A stretch of DNA of 64,000 nt from Pseudomonas sp. DG56-2. GTDB taxonomy: Bacteria > Pseudomonadota > Gammaproteobacteria > Pseudomonadales > Pseudomonadaceae. Location of the stretch: contig NZ_CP032311.1 in assembly GCF_004803755.1 (NCBI RefSeq), forward strand, positions 4,170,501 through 4,234,500, read 5' to 3'. Shown one piece after another: positions 37,040-46,202 of the stretch; position 1 is the stretch's first letter; every line of letters starts with the position of its first letter. The position numbers were made by a program, and so were the translations under genes. Under the pieces are notes generated by a model. The model saw only the letters and a program-made list of their open reading frames with translations. It was not told the origin of the DNA and searched no databases.

Positions 37040-37056
37040 AGCAACAAGAGTGCCAG
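37040..37056 (-). promoter_or_regulatory. Predicted sigma54 promoter of fliE
   Basis: Minus-strand CTGGCACTCTTGTTGCT fits TGGCAC-N5-TTGCT exactly (GG-N10-GC). The start of transcription would be about 50 bases before fliE. Confidence 0.85.
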
Positions 37057-37097
37057 CTCTACCTGCAGACCTTACAAAACCGCGAATAATCACGCCT

Positions 37098-38480
37098 TCA
37101 GGTGGCGTACAGACTGGCCTCGACATCCATCCCGGCGTCACGCATTTGCGCCAGCTTGTAGCGCAGGGTGCGCGGGCTGATGCCCAGACGCTCTGCGGCC
37201 TCTTTGCGCCGTCCACGCTCGGAGCGCAGGGTGTCGATGATCATCTGGAATTCGTGACGACGCATATCGTCGCCCAAAGCGTTTGCCGCCTCGCCCATAG
37301 CAGGCGCCTGCGGCGCTACAACCGGTGGCGCGGGCGCAAACATCGGCATGGCACCCGCCAGACAGAAATCCGCCGCCTCGATCACACCGCCCTGCTGCAG
37401 GATCAGCGCCCGTTGCAAGGCGTTGTCCAGCTCACGCACGTTACCTGGCCAAGCGTATTGCTGCAGACAGGTCTTGGCCTCAGACGACAGGCGAACCGGG
37501 GCATGCTTCATTTTATTGACGTGTCGCGCCAGCAATCGCTCAGCCAGCGGCAGAATATCGGCGCTACGCTCGCGCAAGGGTCGCCAAGCCAGCGGAAACA
37601 CTGACAGGCGATAGAACAAGTCCTCACGGAAACGTCCTGCAGCCACTTCCCCCGCCAGGTCACGGTTGGTGGTGGCCACGACACGGATATCCAGGGCGAT
37701 CGGCTTGCGCCCGCCCACCCGCTCCACTTCCCGCTCTTGCAGCACACGCAGCAGTTTGGCTTGCAGCCCGAGCGGCATTTCCGAAATTTCGTCGAGCAAC
37801 AAGGTGCCGCCATCGGCCTGCTCGAACTTGCCAGGCTGAGCGGCAATAGCGCCGGTAAAAGAACCTTTCTCGTGACCGAACAGCGTGGCCTCGAGCATGT
37901 TGTCGGGAATCGCTGCACAGTTGATCGCCACGAACGGCTGGCCGTTACGCGTGGACTGCTGATGGATAAAACGCGCAAGGACTTCCTTGCCGGTACCCGA
38001 CTCACCAGAAATCAATACCGTCGATTCGCTGCGCGCCACTCGCGCCGCCAACTCCAGCAATTGGGCACTGGCCGGCTCGCAGGCGACCGGCCCGTCATCA
38101 GCCCCACCGGCGACCACGCCAAGTGCATGACGCGCAACCAGATCGAGCAAGGCACGGGGCTCGAAGGGCTTGACCAGGTAGTCCACCGCCCCTTGGCGCA
38201 TGGCGTCGACCGCACGTTCCACTGCAGCATGGGCAGTCATCAACAATACGGGTAATTGCGGCTGCCGCGAGCGCAAGAAGGTGAGCAATTGATGCCCATC
38301 CATGCCGGGCATATTGACGTCGCTGACCACCAGGCTGAAGGCTTCTGCCGCCACCGCCTCCAGCGCATCTTCGGCCGAGCCGACGGCACGATAATCAAAG
38401 CCGCCCAATTCCAGGGTATCGCCCAAGGCCTGACGCAGTGCCCGATCATCTTCGACCAAAAGCACCTTGATTGCCTTCAT
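37098..38480 (-). CDS. fleR: Sigma54-dependent response regulator FleR
   Basis: NtrC-type activator of the intermediate flagellar class (hook, rod, rings), 460 residues. Receiver with phospho-acceptor in [16 protein letters not shown]+ domain with Walker A GESGTGKE and the sigma54-contacting GSFTGA loop (a variant of GAFTGA), and C-terminal Fis-type helix-turn-helix ([21 protein letters not shown]). The start overlaps the fleS stop by four bases. Confidence 0.97.
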   Translation of the reverse strand: MKAIKVLLVEDDRALRQALGDTLELGGFDYRAVGSAEDALEAVAAEAFSLVVSDVNMPGMDGHQLLTFLRSRQPQLPVLLMTAHAAVERAVDAMRQGAVDYLVKPFEPRALLDLVARHALGVVAGGADDGPVACEPASAQLLELAARVARSESTVLISGESGTGKEVLARFIHQQSTRNGQPFVAINCAAIPDNMLEATLFGHEKGSFTGAIAAQPGKFEQADGGTLLLDEISEMPLGLQAKLLRVLQEREVERVGGRKPIALDIRVVATTNRDLAGEVAAGRFREDLFYRLSVFPLAWRPLRERSADILPLAERLLARHVNKMKHAPVRLSSEAKTCLQQYAWPGNVRELDNALQRALILQQGGVIEAADFCLAGAMPMFAPAPPVVAPQAPAMGEAANALGDDMRRHEFQMIIDTLRSERGRRKEAAERLGISPRTLRYKLAQMRDAGMDVEASLYAT

Positions 38481-39670
38481 TGCTTGTTCTCCCTATTCAG
38501 CGCATCGATCAACGGCAACGTCACCAGCGCACAGGTGCCGCGCCCCGGCCGCGAACGCAACTGCAAACTGCCCTGGTGCGCGCGCGCCACAGCCTTGACC
38601 ACCGCCAGCCCGAGCCCCGTACCAGTGGCTTTGGTGGTAAGGAATGGCTCCCCAAGACGCTCGAGCAACGCGCTGTCGATGCCGGCACCGGCATCACTGA
38701 CGCACAGGCGCAGCAATTGCCCGCGGCGGTACAAGTGAACTTTCAGGCGGGCAGGCTCGCTACCCGCCTGTAGAGCGTTTTCAATCAAGTTGAGCAACGC
38801 GCCGACCAGGGTGTCACGATTGCACAGCAACTCCCCCAGGTGGCTGTCGCACTGCCAGCGTACTGCGTGCCCCTGGACATGAGGCTGAGCTGCCTGCTGC
38901 AAGGCCTGAAACAATGCCTTGGGGGTCAACCGGTCAGTCAGTGGCAGCTCGCCACGGGCGAACACCAGCATGTCGCGCACCTGGTGCTCCAGCTCGTGCA
39001 GGCGCTCCTTGAGGTTGCCGGCAAAGCGTTGACGGGTCTGCAGCGGCAGGTCGTGTTCGGCCAGATGGCTGGCGTAGAGCAACGCCGCCGATAACGGCGT
39101 ACGAATCTGGTGCGCCAGCGAGGCGACCATCCGCCCCAGGGACGACAAGCGCTCATGACGCGCCAGCTCGCCCTGCAGATGACGGGTTTCGGTCAGGTCA
39201 TTGAGCAGCACCAACTGCCCAGGCTCGGCATCCAGCGAACGAGTGGCAATCGACAGGCGCCGACCATCTCGCAATGAGACCTCGTGCCCGTCGTCTTCTC
39301 GCGGCGCAAAGCTGCGAGCAATGACCACGCGCCACAACTCCCCCACCAGCGGCTCGCCAAGCAAATCGCAGGCGGCCGGGTTGGCTTCGCGCACACGCCC
39401 CTGGGCGTCGATGACAATGACCCCACCCGGCAGCAGGTCGAGCAAGTTCTGCAGGCGATTGGCCAAACGTTCTTTTTCAGCCAGCTCGGCCATGCGCTGA
39501 TCACTGACGACCGCCAGCTCACCCTTGAGCTCGGTTACCCGCGCCTCGAGCAGGTTGAAGGACGCGCTCAACTGACTGGAAACCTGGTCGAACAGGCCTA
39601 GGCGACTTTCCTGCTCGGCGTTGCGGCCCTTCGAAGTGGGGGCACAGGAGATGGGGGCAGCCTGGGGCAT
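38477..39670 (-). CDS. fleS: Sensor histidine kinase FleS
   Basis: Cytosolic kinase partner of FleR, 397 residues with no membrane helices. Coiled coil (~25-70), PAS domain (LQNLLDLLPGGVIVIDAQGRVREANPAACDLLG), HisKA with phospho-histidine in ASLAHQIRTPLSAAL, and HATPase with N box NLIENALQAG and G boxes DAGAGID and TGTGLGLAVV. It is first gene of fleSR behind a sigma54 element. Confidence 0.96.
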   Translation of the reverse strand: MPQAAPISCAPTSKGRNAEQESRLGLFDQVSSQLSASFNLLEARVTELKGELAVVSDQRMAELAEKERLANRLQNLLDLLPGGVIVIDAQGRVREANPAACDLLGEPLVGELWRVVIARSFAPREDDGHEVSLRDGRRLSIATRSLDAEPGQLVLLNDLTETRHLQGELARHERLSSLGRMVASLAHQIRTPLSAALLYASHLAEHDLPLQTRQRFAGNLKERLHELEHQVRDMLVFARGELPLTDRLTPKALFQALQQAAQPHVQGHAVRWQCDSHLGELLCNRDTLVGALLNLIENALQAGSEPARLKVHLYRRGQLLRLCVSDAGAGIDSALLERLGEPFLTTKATGTGLGLAVVKAVARAHQGSLQLRSRPGRGTCALVTLPLIDALNRENKQ

Positions 39671-39722
39671 CGTGCTCTCTCGCGTGACTGACCGTCATAA
39701 AACGGTATGTTGCCAGCGATAT

Positions 39723-39739
39723 AGCAATAGACGTGCCGG
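39723..39739 (-). promoter_or_regulatory. Predicted sigma54 promoter of fleSR
   Basis: Minus-strand CCGGCACGTCTATTGCT carries the consensus GGCACG-N4-TTGCT with GG-N10-GC spacing. It lies about 55 bases upstream of fleS, consistent with FleQ control. Confidence 0.85.
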
Positions 39740-39823
39740 ATATCGGCCAGGGAGGTGCAACCGCAGCCGTGGCAACCCGGTAAAGGCCGACGAGACGGGG
39801 GCTACAGCCTTGCAAATGGTAGG

Positions 39824-39859
39824 GATATAAAAGACAACGGGGCGCCAAGGCGCCCCGTT
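39824..39859 (-). terminator. Rho-independent terminator of fleQ
   Basis: An 11-bp stem AACGGGGCGCC / GGCGCCCCGTT at 39836-39859 (two-base loop) is followed on the minus strand by GTCTTTTATAT. It isolates fleQ from fleSR. Confidence 0.85.
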
Positions 39860-39874
39860 ATGATCAAGCAAGCG

Positions 39875-41350
39875 TCAATCCTCCGCCTGCTCTTCTCCGT
39901 CTCGACGGCTCATGCCGTACTTGCGCATCTTTTCCACCAGGGTAGTGCGACGAATGCGCAGGCGTTCGGCAGCGCGAGCAACGATACCATTGGCGTCGTC
40001 CAGCGCCTGCTGGATCAGACCCTGCTCCAGGCCACCCAGATAGTCTTTCAGGTCCAGCCCTTCCGGCGGCAACATGGCATGACTGGTGTAACCCGGCACG
40101 CTGCCATTGATGGCCACCCGCTCTTCCAGGTCCGAACGCATGCTATCGACCAGTTGCTCGTCTTCATCATCGACGTAGCGGAATTTCTTCGGCAGTTCCG
40201 AAACCCCAATCACGCCATAGGGATGCATGATCGCCATGCGCTCGACCAGGTTGGCAAGTTCGCGAACGTTGCCCGGCCAGCCGTGGCGGCACAGGGACAT
40301 GATCGCTGCCGAATTGAAGCGAATCGAGCCACGCTTTTCGTGCTCCATGCGCGAAATCAACTCGTTCATCAGCAGCGGGATATCCTCGACGCGCTCACGC
40401 AACGGAGCCATCTCGATGGGGAATACGTTAAGGCGATAATACAGGTCTTCGCGGAAGGTGCCCGCTTCGATCATGCTTTCGAGGTTCTTGTGGGTCGCGG
40501 CGATAATGCGCACGTCGATACCCTGGGTCTTGTTGCTGCCCACCCGCTCGAATGTCCGCTCTTGCAGCACGCGCAACAACTTGACCTGCATGGGCAGCGG
40601 CATGTCGCCGATTTCATCAAGAAACAGGGTGCCGCCGTTGGCCAGCTCGAAGCGACCGGCGCGACTGGTAATGGCACCGGTAAACGCGCCCTTCTCATGT
40701 CCGAACAACTCGCTCTCGAGCAATTCGGCAGGGATTGCGCCACAGTTGACCGGTACGAATGGGGCTTCCCGGCGTTTGGAATGGTAATGCAGGTTACGCG
40801 CAACCACTTCCTTGCCTGTACCCGACTCGCCGAGGATCAGCACGCTAGCGTCAGTGTCGGCTACCTGCTGCATCATCTGGCGCACATGCTGGATGGCGCG
40901 ACTGGTACCGACCAGGCTGCGGAACAGATTCGGCTCACGCTGGCGACCACGCTCGCGGGCCTGGTCGTACATCTCGCGATAGACCTGGGCACGGTGCAGC
41001 GAATCGAGCAGCTTGCTATAGCTCGGCGGTACTTCAAGGTTGGAAAGAACACGGCGACGCAGCTCTTCCGGCAGATCAGCCGAAGAAATTTCACCTAAAA
41101 GCATCACCGGAAGGAACTCATCCCACCCAGCCACGGTCTTAAGCAAACTCATCAGACTTGCCGGAGCACTAACAGCGCCAATCAGCACACAAAGCACTTC
41201 GCGACTCGATGACAGCGACTCAACCGCCTGCTGCCAGTCTTGGCTCGAGCAGGTGAGATTTTCTTCGCCCAGAAAATTCAGAACCACCGCCAAATCGCGG
41301 CGGCGAACGCTATCGTCATCGATCAGCAGAATTTTGGTTTCACGCCACAT
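39875..41350 (-). CDS. fleQ: Master flagellar regulator FleQ
   Basis: Sigma54 activator at the top of the cascade and c-di-GMP-responsive regulator of biofilm genes, 491 residues. The N-terminal receiver-like domain lacks the phospho-acceptor Asp (LCVLIGAV at that place). The c-di-GMP-binding motif LFRS is at 142-145. The AAA+ domain has Walker A GESGTGKE and GAFTGA, and the C-terminus has a Fis-type HTH ([25 protein letters not shown]). It is monocistronic, with its own terminator. Confidence 0.98.
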   Translation of the reverse strand: MWRETKILLIDDDSVRRRDLAVVLNFLGEENLTCSSQDWQQAVESLSSSREVLCVLIGAVSAPASLMSLLKTVAGWDEFLPVMLLGEISSADLPEELRRRVLSNLEVPPSYSKLLDSLHRAQVYREMYDQARERGRQREPNLFRSLVGTSRAIQHVRQMMQQVADTDASVLILGESGTGKEVVARNLHYHSKRREAPFVPVNCGAIPAELLESELFGHEKGAFTGAITSRAGRFELANGGTLFLDEIGDMPLPMQVKLLRVLQERTFERVGSNKTQGIDVRIIAATHKNLESMIEAGTFREDLYYRLNVFPIEMAPLRERVEDIPLLMNELISRMEHEKRGSIRFNSAAIMSLCRHGWPGNVRELANLVERMAIMHPYGVIGVSELPKKFRYVDDEDEQLVDSMRSDLEERVAINGSVPGYTSHAMLPPEGLDLKDYLGGLEQGLIQQALDDANGIVARAAERLRIRRTTLVEKMRKYGMSRRDGEEQAED

Positions 41351-41408
41351 GCAATAGCAACTTCCCTAGTCATCTCGGCGCCCTATTGAGGGCAAGCTCG
41401 ACATCATT

Positions 41409-41431
41409 CCGACTGAACGGTCAGTGTTCGG
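41409..41431. repeat. Inverted repeat between the fleQ promoter and gene
   Basis: ACTGA (41412-41416) and TCAGT (41421-41425) pair around ACGG, with outer CCGA/CGG partly matching. It may be an operator or leader hairpin in the fleQ 5' region. Confidence 0.35.
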
Positions 41432-41457
41432 ACGTCTGAAATTTGAAAACAGCTACT

Positions 41458-41486
41458 AGTTAAGTCAAAAAACCGCACAGAGTCAA
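41458..41486 (-). promoter_or_regulatory. Candidate sigma70 promoter of fleQ
   Basis: Minus-strand TTGACT, 17 bases, TTAACT. It would give a leader of about 100 bases before the fleQ ATG. FleQ transcription is known to be sigma70-driven in the genus. Confidence 0.5.
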
Positions 41487-41520
41487 ATTTATGGCGCCCT
41501 GTTTATGGTTTTGCCCAGCT

Positions 41521-41817
41521 TCAGCTGAACAAATGGTATACCTTTGCCGCGTTCTTGGCATGCCGGATCTGCGTCATCTCATCGACTATTGATTGACGCT
41601 CGTCACTTGCAACCTCAATTAGTTGTCGGTAGACACCGAGCAACTCCTCCAGACTGCTGCGCAACACATCTTCGTTGACCGAGGCTTCGGCCAGCACTTC
41701 ATCGACACACGACCGGCAACTGACATCGAGTTCGCTGATCGCCTCCCAGTCACGACTGTTCAAGGCGCCCAACAAAGCTTCGCGGGTTTCCTCGATCCGT
41801 TGCAGTGCTTGGCTCAT
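41521..41817 (-). CDS. fliT: Flagellar protein FliT-like (FliS')
   Basis: A 98-residue helical protein downstream of fliS: MSQALQRIEETREALLGALNSRDWEAI ... LLGVYRQLIEVASDERQSIVDEM. Its place and size match the FliT/FliS' genes of Pseudomonas, export chaperones for FliD. Sequence similarity to enteric FliT is weak, so the name rests mostly on context. ATG 41817 has GAGGT seven bases upstream. Confidence 0.8.
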   Translation of the reverse strand: MSQALQRIEETREALLGALNSRDWEAISELDVSCRSCVDEVLAEASVNEDVLRSSLEELLGVYRQLIEVASDERQSIVDEMTQIRHAKNAAKVYHLFS

Positions 41818-41842
41818 GATAAGTACCTCAAGGCCGATGGCC

Positions 41843-42232
41843 TTATTGTGGAGCGATGGCATCCCAGCCGGATTTCACAGTGATCAGCAGACGCGCAACT
41901 TCGTCGATCATGTCGGTATCATTGGCACTGTTGGCTTCGACCAGACGGTTGGCCATGTAGGCATACAGGGCGTCCAGCTGATGCACCGCTGCCGGGTCTT
42001 CAGCCTTTTCCGCATCCAAGCCATCACGCAGGCCGGTGATGATGTCGATTGCCTTGCCCAGCATCAGGCCTTTTTGCGCGATGTCGCCACGGGCCAATGC
42101 GCCCTTGGCCTGAGCCATGCGATCCAGCCCCCCTTCCATCAGCATCTGCACCAGACGGTGCGGGCTGGCTTCAGAGATCTGCGCGTGGGAATTGACCTTC
42201 TGGTATTGGCGAAGGGCTCTCATAGGGTTCAT
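41843..42232 (-). CDS. fliS: Flagellin export chaperone FliS
   Basis: A 129-residue four-helix chaperone that binds the flagellin C-terminus. MNPMRALRQYQKVNSHAQISEASPHRLVQMLMEGGLDRMAQAKGAL is the family signature, as is LDALYAYMANRLVEAN. GAGGT is six bases before ATG 42232. Confidence 0.96.
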   Translation of the reverse strand: MNPMRALRQYQKVNSHAQISEASPHRLVQMLMEGGLDRMAQAKGALARGDIAQKGLMLGKAIDIITGLRDGLDAEKAEDPAAVHQLDALYAYMANRLVEANSANDTDMIDEVARLLITVKSGWDAIAPQ

Positions 42233-42311
42233 GTTGCTACCTCGTTACAGGCCACAGTCAAATAGGTTGCTCTAACCAGCATTTCGACTGTTTCGATCAA
42301 AACTTTAATCC

Positions 42312-42343
42312 AGCGCCTGCGCCCCTCAAGGAAGCGCGGGCGC
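42312..42343 (-). terminator. Hairpin between fliD and fliS, possible attenuator
   Basis: GCGCCTGCGC (42313-42322) and GCGCGGGCGC (42334-42343) form a 10-bp stem with one mismatch. The minus strand continues TTAAAGTTTTG, a weak T tract. It could reduce fliS/fliT expression relative to fliD. Confidence 0.5.
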
Positions 42344-42351
42344 GCCGTCCA

Positions 42352-43716
42352 TCAATTCGACTTCGGATTGTTCAGCGAATTGAGGGTGGTCATCATGCTT
42401 GAGCTGCTGGCGTTGAGCTGCGCAATCATGGTGTCCATCGCCGTGTACTTCTTGGTCAGCGAGTCCTGCAGGGCTTCCATCCGCCGATCCAGATCTGCCT
42501 GTTCCGTGGTCAGGTCGGTCAGCTTGTTGTTGAGGTCAGTGGCCCGGGTCGCCAGCGAACCGGTGGTACCGACATAACTGGAGGTGGCCTTGTTCATGCG
42601 CGTGATCAGGCCGGTGTCGCCGGTGAACAGTTTGGCGATATCGCCAGCACCCTTGACCACTGCCTTGTCCCACGCCTTGTCATCCAGGCTCAGCAGGCCG
42701 GTTTTCTGGTCGGTGGTGATGCCCATCTGCGCCAGGCTGCTGATGCTGCCCGCGCCCTTGCCGTTGACCAGCTCACCGCGCAGGCTCGACACCAACTGAC
42801 GCATCGACGCATCACCGGTCAAGGCACCTGCGGTGGTGGTCGCAGCGTCGCCGGTGGCAGTGACCTTGGTTTGCGCGTTGATGGAAGTCATCAGCGCGTT
42901 GTAGGCGGTGATGAACGACTGTACCGAGGTTTTCAGCGTGTCGGTGTTGCTGGCCACGGTGATGGTGATCGGCTTTTTATCGTCAGCGGCGATCAGATCA
43001 AGGGTCACACCACTGATAGCGGAGTCAATCTTGTTGGTGGTGGACTCCATGGCGATACCGTCGATGGAGTACTTGGCATTTTTCGCCGCCTCACCAGCGG
43101 TATATCCGCTGGCCAAGTCCGAATCACCACTGAGGGTAATGTCGGTGCCTTCACCGGTGGTGGTCGAACCAATAACCAGACGCGCACCGCTGGCGTCCGT
43201 CAGGACGTTAGCACTGATGCCTTGCGCTGAAAGCTGGGTATTGATCTGCTCACGGGTCTCTTTCAGGGTCGCGCCACCCGGAATGATCACATCGTAGCTT
43301 TTGCCCGACTGGGTAATGGTCAGCGTCTGCGGTTCGTCACTGCTGTTGGCCTTGCCGGAAGCGCCATCAGCAAAGACCTTGCTGGTGACCTTCGAGGAAG
43401 TCGCCAATTCGTCAACCTGAACCGTGTACTTGCCGCTGGACGCCCCCTCACCCAGGGTAACCTTGACGTTTTTTTCTTCAGAAGTAGTAGCAGCCAGACC
43501 GTTGAACGCGGCGGCATTGTTCAACTTGGTGATCGCCGCCTGGAACGCTTCGAGCGCCGTCTTCACCGAGCCGACGGCCGACAACTTGATCGTCGCGTCT
43601 TTTTGCTGGGCGGTGATTTGCGCCTGCTTGGGTGCCTTTTCAGCCCCTACCAGCGCCTTGACGATACCTTGCGTGTCATAGCCCGAACCTGGGCCGGAAA
43701 TCGTTGAACTAGCCAT
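42352..43716 (-). CDS. fliD: Flagellar filament cap protein FliD
   Basis: HAP2 cap that folds flagellin at the filament tip, 454 residues. The N-terminus MASSTISGPGSGYDTQGIVKALV is typical (secretion and D0 helix), and the C-terminal coiled coil (LNNKLTDLTTEQADLDRRMEALQDSLTKKYTAMDTMIAQLN) is intact. The middle is variable, as in other FliD proteins. Confidence 0.97.
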   Translation of the reverse strand: MASSTISGPGSGYDTQGIVKALVGAEKAPKQAQITAQQKDATIKLSAVGSVKTALEAFQAAITKLNNAAAFNGLAATTSEEKNVKVTLGEGASSGKYTVQVDELATSSKVTSKVFADGASGKANSSDEPQTLTITQSGKSYDVIIPGGATLKETREQINTQLSAQGISANVLTDASGARLVIGSTTTGEGTDITLSGDSDLASGYTAGEAAKNAKYSIDGIAMESTTNKIDSAISGVTLDLIAADDKKPITITVASNTDTLKTSVQSFITAYNALMTSINAQTKVTATGDAATTTAGALTGDASMRQLVSSLRGELVNGKGAGSISSLAQMGITTDQKTGLLSLDDKAWDKAVVKGAGDIAKLFTGDTGLITRMNKATSSYVGTTGSLATRATDLNNKLTDLTTEQADLDRRMEALQDSLTKKYTAMDTMIAQLNASSSSMMTTLNSLNNPKSN

Positions 43717-43793
43717 TTGCTACTCTCCTTGCGGCTGCCGCTTTATTGGCGCAAAACGCCTAGGCGGCAATCTGAAACAGGTTTCGTGCCAAC

Positions 43794-44138
43794 TCAAGCC
43801 TTGGTGTTGAACAACAGGCTGCTGGCATCGCTCAGATTCTGCGCCAACTTCAGCGCGGTCTCTGATGGAAGCTGGCGAATCACTTCACCGCTGTCGGTGG
43901 CGATCACCTTGACCACCACAATGCCGGTGGCTTCATCGATGGAAAAGTCCAGGTTACGGTGGGTAGCCTGCACAAAGTCGCGAATATCGGTTACCGCTTT
44001 TTCCAGCGCTGCGCGCTGCGGCTCTTCGGTCGAGGCCGGTTCAGTCTTCTGCGCCAGATTGGCCTGGGCACCAGACGCGCCGGCGGCCTGGGTTGCAGCA
44101 GCCGGGTAAGTCGCGCTCAGCTTGACACTCATGTCCAT
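43794..44138 (-). CDS. flaG: Flagellar protein FlaG
   Basis: A 114-residue protein of the FlaG family, linked to filament length control. The Ala-rich N-terminal third is followed by the conserved core NLDFSIDEATGIVVVKVIATDSGEVIRQLPSETALKL. GAGGT six bases before ATG 44138 fixes the start. It is between fliC and fliD. Confidence 0.93.
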   Translation of the reverse strand: MDMSVKLSATYPAAATQAAGASGAQANLAQKTEPASTEEPQRAALEKAVTDIRDFVQATHRNLDFSIDEATGIVVVKVIATDSGEVIRQLPSETALKLAQNLSDASSLLFNTKA

Positions 44139-44156
44139 GTCATCACCTCAAAACTG

Positions 44157-44188
44157 AAAAAAACGAAAGGGCACGTATACGCGCCCTT
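44157..44188 (-). terminator. Rho-independent terminator of fliC
   Basis: AAGGGC (44167-44172) pairs with GCCCTT (44183-44188), extended by CGTATACG inside. On the minus strand a TCGTTTTTTTC tract follows. It ends the abundant flagellin transcript before flaG. Confidence 0.8.
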
Positions 44189-44212
44189 CCGTTAACTAAC
44201 CGCTAAAGGCTA

Positions 44213-45937
44213 TTACTGAAGCAGCTTCAGAACAGACGATGGCAGTTGGTTGGCCTGGGACAGGATCGCAGTGGAAGCCTGTTGCAGGGTTTGTTGCTTG
44301 GTCAGCTCGGCCGCTTCAGAAGCGAAGTCAGCGTCTTCTACACGGCCTTTGGCGGCCGAGGAGTTCTGCGAAATGCTCTGCAGGTTGGCCACGGTGCTGG
44401 CGAAACGGTTTTGCACCGCACCCAGCTGCGAACGCTGGCTGTCGATCTGCTGCATGGCGTCGTCCAGCGCCTGAATGGCCTGCTGCGAAGCGGCAGCCGA
44501 CAGGATGTTCAGGTCGGAAACGCTGGTTTCCATAGTGGTGGCAGCTTTGGTGCCAGCAGCGGCGACAGCAGTCAGACCCAGAGCAGCCAAGCCGGTGCCA
44601 GCGCTGCCGTCTTTGACAGTGATGTCTTTGTCGGCGAACAGGTTCAGGGTGCCGTCAGTGTTCTTGCTGGCCATGACGCCGGTGCTGGCGCTGTTGATCG
44701 AACCAACAACAGCATCAATGGTGTCGCCTTTCTTGAACTTGACTTCAACGCCATTCAGGTCGATGGAAGTGTCAGCAGTCATTTTGGCCTGGGTGGTACC
44801 AGCCGACAGGCCCAGTTGCGACAGCGAGCCATTGGAAGCGTTGGCCAGCTTGATGTCAGCACCGTTGCCCGAGGTCAGCTTGACACGACCATCGACGAAC
44901 TCAGCCTTGGCACCGTTAGCTGCGCCGCCAACGGCGTTTTCCATGGCGGTCAGCACGGTAGCCATGGTGCTGGTTGCAGTCCAGGAAACAGCGGTGCCAT
45001 TGACAGAAATGGAACCAGTAGTGTCCATGGTGCTGGCAGTGGTTCGAGCTACGGCTGCGGTAGTACCAGCGGCACCCAGACCGAGCGATGCCAAACCGTT
45101 GGTTGCAGGACCAGGGTTGGTGCCAAGGGTGATATCGTTGCTCGACGTCAAAGTCACGATACCGGCGCCATCGGCGCTCGCCGTAACGCCAGTTTCAGCA
45201 GTCTTTTTGTTGATTTCAGTTACAGCAGAGTTAGCAGCGGCAGTACCAGCGGCAGCAGCGGCCAGCTTGACCGTCACACCGTTGATAACCAGTTCATCGG
45301 TAGCAAGAGTAGCGCCGGCAGCTGCACCGCCGACCTTCTTAGCGACGTCACCCAACACTGCACCGGTGGTGGTAGCAGCCAGACCTTTAGGTGCAGTGCC
45401 GTCAACCGAAGCTTCGCTGTAAGTACCCTTCAGCGCAGTCGAGCTGATGTCGGTCATGCCGAACGAGATGGTTTCGTTGGCGTTGGCGCCGATCTGGAAA
45501 GCAACGTTGCTGAACGAGCCGTCCAGCAGGTTACGACCACCGAAGGTGGTGGTGCTGGCGATACGGTTCAGTTCGCCGACTTTAGCGGTGAATTCTTGTT
45601 GCAGGGAAACACGGTCAGCGTCGGATTTATCACCGTTCGCCGCTTGCAGGGCGAGTTCACGCAGACGCTGCAGGGTGTTGGTGGATTCCTGCATGGCGCC
45701 TTCAGCGGTCTGGGCGATCGAAACACCGTTGTTGGCGTTAGCGATGGCAACGTTCAGGCCTTTGACCTGGTTGTTCAGACGGTTGGCGATCTGCATGCCG
45801 GCAGCGTCGTCTTTGGCGCTGTTGATTTTCAGGCCGGAGGACAGACGGTTCATCGACTGGCTCAGAGCGTCGGAAGCTTTGTTCAGGTTCTTCTGGACAC
45901 CCAGGGAAGTGATGTTGGTGTTTACTGATAATGCCAT
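44213..45937 (-). CDS. fliC: Flagellin FliC
   Basis: Filament subunit, 574 residues, secreted unfolded without a signal peptide. Conserved N-terminal D0/D1 ([20 protein letters not shown]) and C-terminal D1/D0 ([16 protein letters not shown] ... [17 protein letters not shown]). The variable centre (~170-470) is Ala/Thr-rich with three flagellin_IN-like units (around [23 protein letters not shown] and [12 protein letters not shown]). The flg22-equivalent region is residues 30-51. Transcribed from a sigma28 element and closed by its own terminator. Confidence 0.98.
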   Translation of the reverse strand: MALSVNTNITSLGVQKNLNKASDALSQSMNRLSSGLKINSAKDDAAGMQIANRLNNQVKGLNVAIANANNGVSIAQTAEGAMQESTNTLQRLRELALQAANGDKSDADRVSLQQEFTAKVGELNRIASTTTFGGRNLLDGSFSNVAFQIGANANETISFGMTDISSTALKGTYSEASVDGTAPKGLAATTTGAVLGDVAKKVGGAAAGATLATDELVINGVTVKLAAAAAGTAAANSAVTEINKKTAETGVTASADGAGIVTLTSSNDITLGTNPGPATNGLASLGLGAAGTTAAVARTTASTMDTTGSISVNGTAVSWTATSTMATVLTAMENAVGGAANGAKAEFVDGRVKLTSGNGADIKLANASNGSLSQLGLSAGTTQAKMTADTSIDLNGVEVKFKKGDTIDAVVGSINSASTGVMASKNTDGTLNLFADKDITVKDGSAGTGLAALGLTAVAAAGTKAATTMETSVSDLNILSAAASQQAIQALDDAMQQIDSQRSQLGAVQNRFASTVANLQSISQNSSAAKGRVEDADFASEAAELTKQQTLQQASTAILSQANQLPSSVLKLLQ

Positions 45938-46017
45938 TACGAAATCCTCGTTGGATGGATACTGCGGCTTCCGGCCCTGGCAACCGCCGGGTGTGGCCTA
46001 GAGAACCTTCGTAATAG

Positions 46018-46044
46018 TTATCGTCGTGAAAGCAGGTTGCTTGA
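46018..46044 (-). promoter_or_regulatory. Predicted sigma28 promoter of fliC
   Basis: Minus-strand TCAA, 15 bases, GACGATAA (consensus TMAA-N15-GCCGATAA, one mismatch in the -10). The leader would be about 75 bases. Confidence 0.85.
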
Positions 46045-46143
46045 GCGGTTTTTTGATTTTTTTTACTAGCACCGTGCCACCCCTTGCAATTCAAGGCTTT
46101 AGCCGCCGCCCACAACAGCCCGGCGCGCAAAAAATGGCGCCAA

Positions 46144-46180
46144 TAAAAAACGCCCATGACCTTCACGGCCATGGGCGTTT
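46144..46180 (-). terminator. Rho-independent terminator of the ketoacyl synthase gene
   Basis: Stem AACGCCCATG (46149-46158) / CATGGGCGTT (46170-46179), with a T run on the minus strand. It lies 23 bases after the stop and separates this gene from fliC. Confidence 0.88.
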
Positions 46181-46202
46181 TACGTGCAGCTGCAGCCTGG
46201 GC

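Noticed and set aside
44246..45928. 560-codon open frame on the plus strand opposite fliC
   Set aside because: Gly/Ser/Val-rich product that is the complement shadow of Ala/Thr-rich flagellin codons; no domain and no promoter or ribosome site.
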